This document shows, piece by piece, positions 36,511-49,966 of a stretch of DNA of 64,000 nt (positions are counted from its first letter, which is position 1; every line of letters starts with the position of its first letter). The DNA lies in assembly GCA_008694505.1 (NCBI GenBank), contig VZDJ01007755.1, forward strand, positions 1,565,409 through 1,629,408. The letters run 5' to 3'. Below the pieces are notes generated by a model. The model was not told the origin of the DNA. It searched no databases and worked only from the letters and a program-made list of their open reading frames with translations. A program made the translations under genes and the position numbers. Origin of the DNA: Cyanoderma ruficeps (taxonomy: Eukaryota > Chordata > Aves > Passeriformes > Timaliidae).

Positions 36511-39500
36511 ATGTCACGGGAATTTTTAATTATGCAAAAAAGTTATAATACAGCTTTCTCTCCCTTTTCTGGACTCATGGGGGAAGATTAATTGGGTGCA
36601 GGCAGAGAGAACATGGTCTAGTGACTGAGCAGAACCGTCTGGGTGTAATTACTGCCAAGCTACAATATAATTACCCTAAAGTGTGAGAGGTGGAGAGATC
36701 TCAGTGTGACATGCCAGCAAGAAGTATGGGGCAAGACAGGCAATGTGAAATGTATAAAGCAGAGATGACTGCACACTCATTCCCTACTTCATTGAAAGTA
36801 TTTCATAAATGTATAGATATGAAGCAGTGAGAACTTAGGGAATGCTAGAATTAGTGGGTTTTATTCAGTATTTGTCCTTATTTACCCTTCTACTTCAAGG
36901 CATAAGAATAGTTTTTAATGCCTTGAACCCATACAATTTTTTTTCCATATGCCTCCTATCTCACTGAGTGAGTACATTAAAGGGTACTTGATGTTATCGC
37001 CTTCCTCAATATATTGTGTGCATTTCAGTAGAGAAGCACTCTCCCAAATGTAATAGATACATTCCAGGGCTGTTCTGTCCACAGAGGACCACCAGGTGAT
37101 TTGAAAATTTTATTTATATATTTTCTTGACCTGTTAGGTAAGAGAATAGATATCAGCACGATTTTACAGATATGTTACTAAGTGAAATAGAAATTGAAAT
37201 TAATGCTACCTGTGACTTTTAAGCTGATTTTAAGATGCTCCAGGACTGAGTTTTCAGCAGAGGTAACATTTTTACAGTGGTTAATATATTCTGAGAACAA
37301 TTCTTTTAACTTTAACTGCTTTGCCAGTACTTCCTCAAAGCAGAACCATGCTGCTCTCAGGCAAGGCACAACTGTACAGAGAAACCTACACTTAAAGGCT
37401 GTGGCAAGTCTGGTTTGTGTGACTTGCTCACTAAAGCACGGAAAGGAGCAAGAATTAAGGAAAGAATCCTATTTCCTTGGACCAGAGTCACCTTAACTAG
37501 ATGAGTATCCTACCTCCTCTTACAGTTCCATGCTCTGCCCCCCTCAGCTCTGCCAATGACAGAAGAAGTATGTAAACAGCAGTATTCCTAATCATACTTC
37601 TCCATTTGAGTGAATGCCAAAACAAAGAAACACTCTCTTATGACAGACCAAGAGATTCCCCTTCCAAAGATTGTGAACTTATCAGGAACTGAACAAAACC
37701 TACAAAACTGGTTTTCATTAAAAATATAATATGAAAATAATTTGAAACAAGTATTCTAAGTCTTGTAATAAATGTAATTCATATAGGACCCAATTATCTT
37801 ACAGTCTGCAGTGAATGGAGGAGGGGAACAAAGTTTCACAAAGATTTTCACTAAACAAAGGATAGTGGGTTCATACATCTATTTTGATTTATATCTTAAG
37901 TTTCCAAGCATGATTTCCAATACATGCAGGAACAAACCTTAGGTGAAGACTCAGGTGAATTCCTTAGTTCAGAGCATCTGAACAGACATATTCACCCCCA
38001 AATGCATGATGATGTGAAGCAGTTGTAGTCTACCCCCTTTCTGAAATTTCACTATTTAAAAAGCAAAATATTCATTCTATCTTTCTTTCACAAACCCAGT
38101 ATAGGATTAAAGGGTTTTTTTTTTTCTGATCCAAATAACTTAGAGCAGTTGAAGTGTGCTGCCAGCCTGTCTCCCCCACGTCTCACAAAGCATTAACAGA
38201 ACTATTTCCTGAGCCTCATACTTCTCTAGTTTTAACATCTTAAAATCAAATTACAAGCTCAAGGATCACAATCATAGCCTTGGTACTGAAGCCTAGCTTC
38301 TTTTAACCTATGAAATGAATATTGCTTGAGAAGTAAATCAATACCAAGTGTTGTACAGTGAACAGTAAAGATACCAAAGCGCTGCTCCTTTTCTGCTGCA
38401 GCATTGTATTCTGAAATGAAAATCAACACAACAGCTTTCACAGCTAATGGGCTGTGCTGATGAGCACCGCTCTGTTCCTGTAAAGATCTGTGCATAAGGC
38501 ACTGCAAACAAGCCTCATGAGAGCAGGTGAGATTTGTCAGAGGCAACTCTTGTTCCAATTGACATTGTATTCTGGTGCTGACAGCTGAAGGCTAAAGTTC
38601 TAATTGATTAATTTTCATTTCAGTATAAACATTTTCTTTTTCCTTTGAAGGTCCATTCAATCTAGAAAACTCATGGCCTTTGGCAGTACTGGTCATTCTA
38701 ATGCGGTCAGTAAATATGCAAGAAGGCTTTGACTTCTAATTTTTCCCTGAGTTTTCAGCTCTGTCTGGACTCTGCTCAAGGAGTGAACAAAAGCAAAGAG
38801 TTTCAGCAAGCCAATAACTGACATATTTACAAAAATGAACAGTTCTGTTCTCTCATCTGTTTTTTGGTCTCTGCGCAGGCAAACAAATAACTTAAGTGGG
38901 AGTTTTGCCTGTGTAATGAATTTAGGAAGCTTTCCAAAATAGGAATAGGATGTGTGGAGAGCAGCAGTGCAATAAATACCCATGGTTTTTCCTCCCAGTT
39001 AGTTATCTGCAGAAAAAGAACAGAGATTGGACTGAAGAACAGAATTCAAGTTTCAAATGAACAACAGAATGAGGATAATCTGATATATTTTATTACTGAC
39101 CTCTGAACCTCCAAAAGCCAGGTACAGGCATTACAAATGGAAACTGAGAGAAAGACTACCAGTATGTTCTTTGAGTCTTAGAAGCATTTAAAAAACTACT
39201 TAATATTAATTTAAATTATTTGCAATAGGACGCATTAAGATAGGTCCCTGTTCTGCAAATGGCAGGAATATACAGAATTTGTAAAGAGAAATTCCAGATG
39301 GGCAGCTAAAAGTTTCCTGAGTTGCAATCATATTTTGTCAATATTTACCATTTCCCAGATCATTGGCTTTTTCTTGGCTTTTGTACTCTTTGTTTTGTCA
39401 CTGAGAAAATACTGTGCACTGAAACTGTTCATTAATCCCTGCAAACATGTTCTGGAAGAGAATAAATAAAGGAAAATGCTGTTTATTTAGGTGAACAATC

Positions 39501-42400
39501 ATAAGCAACATAAATTGGGCATGAGGGAGAGTATAGTACAGAACTATAATCTCCTTTATCCTAAGTAAAGGCCATTAATTATGGACTCTGGGATAAAATT
39601 CTAGAACTCTTGTGACTTCAGCTTGTTTTCCTCTAAGCTTTTATGGAAAGCACAAAAAACCCCAAGCTCCATTTTAAGTTGAAATATGTGTTTCCTTCAG
39701 CTGGAAAGGAATGGAACCTAGAATTCTCCCTGGCTGAGAAGATATGAAATGTCTATCATGTTGATCTGCCTGGTGTTTGGTTTTGATCTGGACACTGAAC
39801 AACAAACCCAAAAAAATCCACTGTTACATTGCCTTAGTAAACAAGAATTTGATCCAAATGGAGGGAATTTTTACTTTGTTTAATGACACAGTATTCACAG
39901 TAGTGCCAGTGATTTATGGTAAGGATCTGGTCAATGCTAACTGTGTCAAACCAATGTTTTCATGTTAATAAATGATATTATGAGGAAGAAGTAAAGAGCT
40001 TGGTAATATAGGTGTCTAATCCTTGTCCTGAGTGAAGATGTCAGTGCTGTGCCACACAGAGAATCCCTCCAGACTGGATCTGGACACTCTCTTGCACATA
40101 ATCTTCAGCTAGTACCTTCCTTTCCAGATGATAAACTTCATAAGGTGTTCCACAGTGCGTGACAAACCTGTGCACACTAGCCTTTAATGGGAGAGGAGGG
40201 CTGCTTGAAGCCAGAATTTGATTGTTTGGAACAAAGCTTTTGGCTCACACTGCATGACTCAGTCCATTTACATCACAAAACGCTATATTAAATCTAAAAC
40301 CACATTATCTGACCCATTTGGCAGTCTTTTAATAAGTATGTTGTAAACTAGTTGATAATATATTTGAAAAAAAAAAAACAAAACAATGCAGTGAATAGAG
40401 TAGACCTTGATTTTACACTGTCCTGAGAGATATCTGAAATTTCTCTGAGATCAACACTCTTAACAAAAAAAAATAGTGATTTCAATGGGACTTATGGAAA
40501 TATAGCCTCATATGAACCCTGTGTAACAGACAGATTGAAGTGTTTGGGACCTGCATGCTTGGGGTTTATCTGACAAAATACAAAGGATAATGGGGAGTGT
40601 GCTAAAGGCTGTCAAGTGGTTTGGGAAGCAGGGATCCTTTTACCTTTCTCACTTAAGTATTCTTGGGCTGACTGGGCAAAGCACTAATGTGCTGTCTAGA
40701 CATTTATACAGAAGCTGATTTGGTTTGTAGGAGAGTGAGCCATATAAATGACTAATTACCCTGTATCTTACATAAGCCATCTTCAACTGCCATATATTTT
40801 ATTGAGATGAGCATATTAAGAGGCATAAACTCTATATGGTAAATCCTGAAATATCCCATGTAACTTAATTTTCATAGATAAGAAATGCAAACCAGACTTT
40901 CCAGCGTACCACAACTTTCTGCAGGAAGTAAATCCATTAGAAAATGAAAGCTTTCTAATGCAATGACAGAGTGCACAGTCTCATCATCTGCATGTGGGAC
41001 TGGCACTCACAAATTATTGTTCCAGCTGCCATCAGGCAGCTCTCCCTATTAGATCTAATTTACTTGTCTTTTATCAAGCCATGCGAGAGACATCTTAATC
41101 ATGGAGAACAAGATTTATCTTACCTAATGTCAGCTTTCTGAGGTTAGGCAGATGGTACTATCCTCAAGGCAATGCTTAGGGTCAGAGGAGTGGGGCTCCT
41201 CTTTGAAATACCTGTTGTGGGGTTGAGTCCATGACCTTTAAGGGCCTCCTGTCTCTTGCTGCTATCACAAGATCACAGACATTTGGTTTAAATTTTGGTT
41301 TTAACCTTCTTAAGCAGGTTGGGAGGAAACCTGTGTTTCTTTCTTAGAATACTAATGACAGAGGTGAACCAAGGCTTTAAAGTTTGGAACTGGAGACTCA
41401 TATTTCCCCCAGATGATGGCTATGTGATGCCTTTGTTTTTGTTAAATCCATTCCAGAGAGAGAATCTCACAGGTATTTGGACTGGTGCTATACTCAGTCA
41501 GGTTAAACTGAAGAAAATGTCCCTATGAGATATCAGCCACCCAGTTAATATGATTGACTGATCTACAGGCAGCTGAAAACCTTAGACACCAATACAGCAT
41601 TTGCCAGTTTGCTGCTCCAATGGGTGCTAAGCACAAAATCTGATATGAGAACAAAACTATCAACCTGAAAACACCTGATTTCCCTTATTGTCTGCAGAAG
41701 GTGTTCCAAACTGGACACTTTATGTTTACCTGATGCTTTGCAACACAATTTTGAATGCAAATAGATTGAAATAGCAATAATATGAAGGCCATCAGATAGT
41801 TGCCTAGATCATGTTTGGTACATGAGACAGCCAAGATGAGAACATGGTTGAATGAGAACATGAAAATACATTTAGTTTAAATATTAGATATGATTTTCAA
41901 CAGGGACCTGTTGAAATCACATTCCATCTGGCCCTCCTTAAATAGTCCCCTGCTTGAACTTTGTTGTGCTCTTGAAACCAAGCAGGTTGAAAGCTTCCCT
42001 AAAACACAATGATTCAGTAGCACTCAGATATGCTGTGATTAAGAAGCCAAGCAGTGCACAGTACATAATGTTACATCACCAGCCTGAATTGTTAATGCCT
42101 TGTTAATACATATACCAAAGCATGAGTTTATGTTCTATAATACTGATTAGGCTAAATTTATTGTGATCAGGTTTTATTATTCCCAAATAGAAAGCTCTAT
42201 GTATTAAAAGAAAAGTAAATACATGTGTTTTACTAAAATATATGTGCAAGTAAACTGACCAGCTTCAGAAAAATTACACAAATTGACCTCAGTGTTAGTC
42301 AAGGCATCTTCCCAAAATGTTATTTTCTTATACTTTCCATTTTCCTTTCCTGTAAGTCAAGTTAATCCAAATATAAATAGTGTAAAATATAATGAATAAC
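36511..42400. other. Gene-free A+T-rich DNA
   Basis: About 6 kb without recognisable gene or transposon. T- and A-runs occur at about 38117-38126 and 40368-40379. Around 36560-36710 and 40980-41110 the sequence is non-repetitive, with words such as GTAATTAC and CAGCTG, and could hold enhancers, but nothing stands out enough to call. Confidence 0.55.
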
Positions 42401-42407
42401 TGCTGTG

Positions 42408-42424
42408 AGGTCAAAAGTGGGTCA
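42408..42424 (+). promoter_or_regulatory. DR5-type nuclear-receptor site (RARE-like)
   Basis: AGGTCA, a five-base spacer (AAAGT) and GGGTCA form a direct repeat spaced by five that matches the consensus bound by RAR/RXR heterodimers, (A/G)G(G/T)TCA-N5-(A/G)G(G/T)TCA. A further TGACCT half-site in inverted direction lies about 120 bases upstream (near 42284). About 0.1 such matches would be expected in 64 kb by chance, so it is notable but not decisive. Function is inferred. Confidence 0.35.
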
Positions 42425-42639
42425 AAGAAGGATAAAGAATTAATCTCAAGATCAAAGGCCATTGTATTTCAGATATGCAGCTCACAAATGCAGGAACTCC
42501 ATAAATTATAAATGAAATTTGGCAGGCTGAGGCTGGTGCGATTGTCATCCTTTTCTAGACACCACAGTCTGAACTCAGTTTGCTGCTATGCATGTCCACA
42601 TGTGTGAGGAACACTACTGAAGTGAAAACACAACCTGCT

Positions 42640-42725
42640 ATATGGGAATTGATTAATTGACATCATCCACAAGAAATGCATTAATTTAATTAATTTAATC
42701 AATTAGTTTGATTCAAATACATTGA
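42640..42725. promoter_or_regulatory. Cluster of TAAT/TTAATTAA homeodomain-type sites
   Basis: A run of GAATTGATTAATTGA, ATTAATTTAATTAATTTAATC, AATTAG and TTTGATTC words packs several homeodomain-type cores into 85 bases, about 230 bases after the DR5 site. The middle is close to a (TTAAT)n simple repeat, so slippage may have made part of it. Reading it as a regulatory cluster is inference. Confidence 0.2.
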
Positions 42726-42740
42726 TTTTCCTTCTTTTTC

Positions 42741-45700
42741 TGGGCTAGGTAGTAGTCTCAATTCATTATAATATGCCAGAAAAGTATATTCAAATATAAT
42801 TTAACTGTAGAAAGCTTGGTGTCAGCTAATATTCTACAGTTCCCAGTAGTTGGGAAACCTATCTCTAATACAGTGACAAGACATATAACTGTTTTTACAC
42901 ACACCAGTATCAGGAATTCCTAACATGATTCATCTGCAATGGGGAGTTCTGAACACCTGCCGATGCAATATAATAATAGAAATTTGATTAACCCTTGTTA
43001 GTGGCAGAGTCCTTCTTTTTCACATAGCTATTACAGCCCAGTATTGGCTGCCTCGCTAAATGTGATAGATCTTCCTCTCAGTTTATTGTTTGAATTTTCT
43101 TCCTGTTTTGATATTCAGCTTGAGGACAGTAATAGCAAACACAATGAAAGTACAATATTGCTGGAACACTGCCTACAGGAACAGCCCAGGGGACAAGCCA
43201 CAGCAAGGTATTCTAGTCCAAGCTAATGGCTAAAGATTGATCCTAAGAAAGAAAATAAAGGAAAAACTGGTAAAAGGCTAAAAATCCAATCTGATGCTCC
43301 ACTACATGTCCAAATATATATACTTCGATTGTGGAGGGAATGAGGGCATTAGAGATAATGCTGCCTTCCCTAGCACAGCCTTTTCTTCCTCCAAAAGACA
43401 TTCACTTGACTTCCAAAAGACTCTGATATTCTTTACAAGAGTTAATATCCTGTGGTTGACCTCACACGTCACTGTAGTGGACAAGAACTCCTACATCCTC
43501 TAATAAGCAGCTACTCTAAGTTTTATGACAAACTTCACAAGGAAATTTCAGAAACTTACTTACTTTTCATCCTTCCTATGTTCTGTAGCAGGCTCAACTA
43601 AGTCACAGTTATGACCATATCCAGAGAAAGGTATTTCTTCTGCTTGATGTTAAACTCCAGTTTAAACTTGGTTTTAGAAGCTTACATTTGTCTAAATTTA
43701 TTGGTAATGAATGGTGATAATTGACCCTGAAAAAGAAGCCCCAGATGAATGGATTTCAGCCCAACAATATCAAAACTTCATGTGGCAGAAAGGCTACTTC
43801 AGAGCTGGGGCCTGACGTTATTCCTCAGCTGGAATGAATTGCGATCAAACATCTCCTTTTTGCAGCTGGGATGACCCTGTCCAGTGGGGAGGTCTTTCTA
43901 GCACTAAAAGAGAGGAGTCATGGACAAAGTACAGGGTGCCACTGTTTTTCTACAAGATGAAGACTTGGTGTTTTTGTGGCAGAACATGTCCAACAGGGGA
44001 GATGCTCACTGGACCCTTTCCAGGCATCTTTATTAGCTTCTCATTAAAGGACTATCAGATAAAACTCGGCTCTAAACTGGCACCAGAGCTAATGTTCGCC
44101 TGGCTACTTTGATACTAGTAAAAAGTACTTCACCAGTGAGGAAGATGTAGCAGGAACATTCTGGTTCACCCACTCCAATGCAGGTAACTAGCCAGCCTAG
44201 CATCTGTGGGACTGAAATTCCTCTGCCCAAGCAGTGAGAAGAAGAAACCAAAACTTTGTCAGCAATTTGATATGCTTCAGATTACTTGAGTGGATGCTTA
44301 GCTAATTAAAATCAACGTAAACTAAACTGATATTTTTTGGTCAAGGTATACCATGTAAGTATGTGATCCATTTTGTTTTCTAATTATTAAATATCTGAAG
44401 TAAAAGGATTAAAGTATTTGTCATCTTGGTGTCTCAGTCCAATTAGCTGCACAGTCCTGACAGAGTTACAGAGAAATTTATTTTTTGATCATTAGGTGCC
44501 AGACAAGAGAGCAAATGTCATTTCTGAAAGTGAAGATGAATATATAAACTACACAAACAGTTCTGAGAATTTATATAGTGCCACAGAACATTTCTCCTGA
44601 ATTCCTATTTAGGAACTAGGGTTTGCTATGGTGACTGAGCCCAGGTGCACTGGCTGACGTCCATTTGAGCAATTACATTCAGTTCGAAACCCTCTTTTCA
44701 GAAGAGCAGTGCACTCTCTCTTTGTCCTGACACATTGTATGGGGGTGTTGCCTGTTATTTCAAACCTGCACCCAGCCTCAGAGACACCTGTACTCTATTG
44801 ATAGTGGAAAAAATCCTTGAACCCACAGCTCATATTCTCTTTCTGACTCTGCTCTAATTCACAAAACAGACTTGCTATTGCAGGTCTTTTGTAAAAGTGC
44901 CTACCTTCTTTCGGAAACCACTTTGGGAAGCACAGAAGAGCAAGTGAGTCACCTGGGTGATAGCTAGTCCTTCCAAACAGTAAGAAACAAGAGAGCATAA
45001 GGGGAGGGAGAAAGAGCTCAAGATCATTACAGCCATCTCCTGTGTCCAGACACATCGCTACAACATGCCTTTCTACGTTTTCCTGGAAAAGCTGAGAACA
45101 GCTCACATCTGCCCCCGCCATCAGTCAGTGAGATGTGCACAGAGTCTTAAAATACATTATTTTTCCCAAAGACAAAAGATTTCCCTCAGTCCTTTTTCAA
45201 GTCTAATACTCAGCCTGGAGTAAGTACTACATAGTATCCTTATTACTTAGCCTACCCCTGCGCTAGATAAACTGTGTTGCCACTGATATGTGAGAACTTG
45301 CAAGGACTGATCATGAGGAAAGTCAAAGAGTATCAAGAGAATGATACAATTGCATGATACAATCTTACCATTCATTAGTGTTCTCTTTTTAAGTTTTTCA
45401 CTTTGATTTGTTATCCTCCCTCCCTTTTTTCTTCCTCAGCTACAGATTCCTGTCTCAACACTATAAATTCTTCTCTTGGTTTCATTACCAAGAGAGGTTT
45501 GCTTGTAAATGCATTAAATGTCTTAAGACGTCTCGCCATAAGGTTTGGAAAAGGGCACTTTGTTTTTTCGTGGAAGTAGGAGCACTGTGCACTGGTATCC
45601 GATGCCATGCCATTTACACAATGGACGTGCCTCTATTCTCCTCTTCTGATCACTGTCTTCCACTTTTTAGTGTTTTCTTTTATCCTATTTCTTGCCTGAA

Positions 45701-46647
45701 CCTGGTTCAACATCTTTAAAACCACATAAAGATAGTGCCAAATTCTATTTCAATATATGACTGGCTGCTGGTAAATCATGACATACTTAGTTTTTGCTTC
45801 ACCAGAAGTTTACTAGAAATGATGTTACAACCCATGATGCCATCATGGGACAACAAAAGATTTTTATGAAAAAAGCATATAGGAAAAGTTGTTCCTACGC
45901 AAAAATCTATTACCAAGATTATTATCTATTATTGTGTTGTCATTTGACATATGGGAGGGGGCAATAAGTGCAATGGTGTATTTGCTAAATGGAACAGTAC
46001 CAGCCTAGTTCAACAGGAAAAATTATTTTTGGACTTCTGACAAGATTTTACAATTAGCAAAGAAATGTGAAATTAAATTAAATAACACACATAAAACATG
46101 CAATTTTGCTATTTTTGCCCTTATTGCTTATTCTTCCTAATAGTCCTGTTCACTAGTTTTTGCCTCTTTTGATCTGACTCGATGAAGTTGCCACCCCTTC
46201 TCTGGTTTTCTTTGTAATCTCACACTTGGCCAAAGAACAGAGGAAATGAACAAAGCTGTTGATATGTAAATAACAGCTTTGAAGATAGAAGTACCAGATT
46301 GTCCCTAAAAAGAAAAATGCAATAGCTTTTTCTTTTTACCAGATTAAAAAAAAATCCTGATGTATTATTCAAATGGTGACTGAAATAAAATATTCCATTA
46401 TCTCTGAAGAATAATCATTTCAGTCAAACCAGGTATTTCCAGAGAGCCAAGGAAATTGTATTAAGAGTTCAAAATGTTACATTCTAAATGTTGTTGACAA
46501 AATTGCTTATTTCAACCCTATTTCACTTTCCATGTATTACATTATGAGTACCTTTCAGCAGGACGTTTTAAGAGATGGGTTGATTTTCCCCCGCATAAAA
46601 GCAACTGAGGGCCAAACGTGATGCCTCAGCTCCTGTAGGTGGTATCT
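42741..46647. other. Gene-free A+T-rich DNA
   Basis: No gene recognised. Frames at 43834-44112 and 45408-45719 (plus) and 44795-45121 (minus) have no domain and no convincing start. An A-run lies at about 46347-46355. Confidence 0.6.
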
Positions 46648-46928
46648 GAATCACAGAGTCACAGAGCTGGAAGGTACCTATGGAGGTCATCTGGTCCAAC
46701 CCCTGCTCCTCAAGCAGGACCACCTAGAGCTAGTTGCCCAGAACCATGTCCAGAAGGCTTTTGAAGATCTCAAGGATGAGGAATCCACCACCTTCTTGGA
46801 CCACCTGTGCCAGTGCTCATCAGGCCTCACAGTGAACAAGTGTTTCCTGATGCTCAGAGGAAACCTCCTGTATTTCAGATTTTGCCCATGTATGGTTTCT
46901 CTGATCCCAGAGAGAATCTCTCCTGACC
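46648..46928 (-). mobile_element. CR1 LINE, 3' fragment, minus orientation
   Basis: The minus-strand copy begins at its 3' end, with complement landmarks 'gaatcacagagtcacagag' at 46648, 'catctggtccaacccctgct' near 46689 and 'caagcaggaccacctagagc' near 46712. It continues through 'tgaacaagtgtttcctgatg' near 46833 to a diverged stretch near 46928. Only about 280 bases of the 3' region remain, so it is strongly 5'-truncated and inactive. Its 3' sequence belongs to the same subtype as the copy at 4810, carrying the 'gcttgagcag' word on its own sense strand. Confidence 0.92.
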
Positions 46929-48427
46929 ACAGAATTTATGATAAATAGGCACCCAAACTCACTGAAATCATGTCAGTGACTTCAATATTTCTGGACTTCT
47001 GCATAAGTAGAAGGAAGAAATTAGATTAATTTATCTGCAAGTACTATTGCAGTTTGCACTGTAAAGTCCATATTTCTATATGAAGCGTGTTCATGGAACA
47101 ATTTCACCATCCAGTGAGATACCCCAATGCCTTAGTCAAAACGTGCAGTTGGTGGCATGTGGATAATTTGTAGATTATGAGTTGCTTGTGCACAAATGTC
47201 ATAGAATGAGTCTTAATAATTGGAAGCGGCTTGTTGCAAAATAGCCTCAGAATGGAATAACTGCTGCTGAGGCAATGCCCCAGAATACCCAAGGAGAGCC
47301 TTATTGGTTGTCCTTCTGAATAAACAGGATTCAGGTATTATTTTTTTGAACTACCCAAAATGAATAGTGTCCTGTTTTTAAATCTTAATACCCAATAGTG
47401 AATGAGTGGAAGTGAGTATATCTGCCTCATCTGTTGTCTGAGAGACACACAAGGCATCTTCATGTGTCAAAGTGTGTGTCAAAGACTCCCTCCCACTGTT
47501 CAGAAATTTTTCCCTTTTGGAGAAAGCCATGGGGAAATTCAGGACAATCTCAGGTGAAGTTCAGGTAGTTCACAAATTATGTAGTGGCCTCTCCCAGACA
47601 GCCCAGTTTGCTTCTCCTTCAAGACACTTCGATGACAGTTTGATCTGTTATTTATTCTGTCCACATTCTGAAAACTGGCAAGGTGATGCTGCATACTGCT
47701 TTCCAAAAGGTTACAGTTCTATGTGATGATAAATGATGGGTAAGCACTACCATTAGTAAACAGCCAAGGTGCCTGATGGAGAAAAGTCAATGAAAGTAAA
47801 CAGCACATAGCCTGATTAAGTTGGCCCCAATTCAGAATTAAAGGGAAGCAAAATTATCTGCTCTTATCTGGCACGTAGGCTTATTAAATACATTTATTCA
47901 AGCCTGCAGATATAGAAAAGACAAGCTTTACATTGCTTGAAGTATTATTTTTTTATTTAGTGACTATCAGCAATATGAGACTATAGAAGCAACAATAGAA
48001 ATTGGTTTGGTTTTTTCCTCCCCACAATGTTCCCTTTAATAGGAAAATAGAACATCTTTTTAATCCTCAGTACAAACAGGTGAAGAACATGTAGGTTCAT
48101 GAAAAAAGCAGTACATTTTTTCCCAAAAAGATGTGGTGAATTGGAAAGACTTACAAGCAAATGAAAGAAAGACTGATTGAGAGAGATTTCAAGAAAGTGA
48201 ACACAAATGGTAGTGCAGGGGCACAGGGCAGTGTGGGAGTACCTGGCTGCCAGGTTGAACCTGGAAAGTTAAGAGAAGAAAGTAGAATCTTATTTCTACC
48301 CTTGGATCCATAGACATGGAAGCATGGGAATATTTGCAGTCCTAGAACAAAAGGAACCTTATGCAGGTGGGACTCAGCTGAGTTTGATACCCAAGATTCA
48401 CTGTTCACCAGTGGGAAGATGAGCAGA
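46929..48427. other. Gene-free DNA between two CR1 copies
   Basis: No gene or further repeat recognised. The frame 47472-47726 (plus) has no domain. The two CR1 copies on either side point away from each other in sense direction and belong to different subtypes, so they are independent insertions. Confidence 0.6.
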
Positions 48428-48860
48428 AAGATGATTAGAGGGATGGAGAACTTCTCCTATGAGGGAAGGTTAAGAGATTTGGGATTGTTGAGCCTGGAGA
48501 AGAAAAGATTTAGGGGTGATCTAATTGCTGACTTCCAGTACTGGAAAAAAACCTACAGGAAAGATGGTGAAAGACTTTTTACAAGGGCATATAGTGATAG
48601 GACAAGGGGGAATGGCTTTAGACTTTAGATTAGATATTATTAATTAGATAGAAATTCTTTACTGCAAGGTGGTGAAGAACTGGAACAGGTTGCCCAGAGA
48701 AATTGTGGATTCTCCGCCCCTGAAAGTGTGCAAAGTCAGGTTGGATGGGGCTTTAAGCAGCCTGGTTTAGTGGGAGGTGTCCCTGCCTATGGCAGATGGG
48801 TTGGAACTAGGCGATCTTTAAGGTCCCTTCCAACCCAAACCATTCTGTGATTCTGTGATT
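48428..48860 (+). mobile_element. CR1 LINE, 5'-truncated, with intact 3' end
   Basis: Plus-strand CR1 3' region. Landmarks are 'agatgattagagggatggag' near 48428, 'ctcctatgagggaaggttaa' near 48454, 'agcctggagaagaaaagatt' near 48490, 'ggaacaggttgcccagagaa' at 48682-48701, 'ggatggggctttaagcagcc' near 48743 and 'aaggtcccttccaacccaaa' near 48820. It ends in two tandem 'ATTCTGTG' units. The frame at 48419-48628 is part of this noncoding 3' region, not a gene. It is the subtype with 'gtgggaggtgtccctgccta' near 48770 and 'aactaggcgatctttaagg' near 48807, shared with the copy at 61844 and distinct from those at 4810 and 46648. The complete 3' end suggests a relatively young insertion. Confidence 0.94.
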
Positions 48861-49897
48861 TGCTAAGTCATCAAGTCTTTTTTCCCTCTGGCTTATCTAC
48901 CACTGGCATCCAAGACAGCTGTCCTTTGAGGCAGCGCAGAGATGTTCATTCCACTTTGGACTTCTTGGCTCTCTGTGTCCATCCCCTGAAGCAGCTTGGA
49001 AGGACAAACCAACTCAGTGCAGGGGACAAGGGCAAGGTGGAAACTACCATATGCAAGTTCTGCAAGAGACTGCCCGGACCAGAGCATTAGATTACACTTC
49101 TGTCTGAAGCTGCTGCAAAACAACGTGCTCAAGTGCCAGGCTGAATCATTCCCCTGAAATGAATTCTCCATGTGAAGCAATTCAGCAACTCTCTAGTGGG
49201 GTGTTGGGTTTTCTCATCTTGTCCTTGGGCTGTACAAATGCCCTTGGCCACTACCAAGCAGTTTAGAAAGGAGAAAAAAGAGAAAACCACTTCTCACAGT
49301 GTTCATTTGACTGAATCTGGAATTAAATGCTATTCTTCTCACCTCACAACCTCCCTATTGAATCCAAGTGCAGGGTAAGAATAAAGCATATGAAGTCCAT
49401 GCTCTTCCATGGAAAAAGAATTAAAAAGGTGAGTTTTGAGAAATTTCAACTTGCTCCCTAACTTCTAGCACGAGTTTAAAAAAAAAAAGCTTAAATCTCT
49501 GGCCTCTAAACTCATCCACTAACTCCTAGGGGGGAAAAAAGTATATTTTATGGCATATGCTAGCAATAATCCTGTTTACCTCTGAGTAGACTGGAAGATT
49601 AAAGTTTCTGCTGATCTACTGAGTGAACAGTCAGGCTGCAGGCCTCTGTATACTACAAGGTGATCGGAGCTCACTCTTAATTAAAGCACAATGTGGGCAA
49701 ATAACTTATGGAGACAGTTATTAGACACACATTATTAGACAGTCACACATTAGATTGCCCCAGAAACTGCACAAATTTAACCTGAAGAAACAGTGGTTTA
49801 ATAAAACAGTACATATACAACTTTAGGCACGCTGTGCATGCCTAAGGATGTCTGTGGATGCATAACACAAAAGAATCTCGGTTCTGATCTGTCCTTC
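48861..49897. other. Gene-free unique DNA
   Basis: Overlapping plus and minus frames at about 48860-49180 have no domain. An A-run lies at about 49479-49488. No repeat recognised. Confidence 0.6.
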
Positions 49898-49966
49898 TGT
49901 ACTACTGTGAGGTAACATTTGCTGCTGCTATGAGGTAACATTCACTACTACTATGAATAACATTTT
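49898..49966. repeat. Imperfect ~23-bp tandem repeat, three units
   Basis: The core GAGGTAACATT occurs at 49909-49919 and 49932-49942, with a degenerate third, GAATAACATT, at about 49955-49964. CTACTACT/CTGCTGCT-type triplets lie between them. The period is about 23 bases. Confidence 0.8.
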
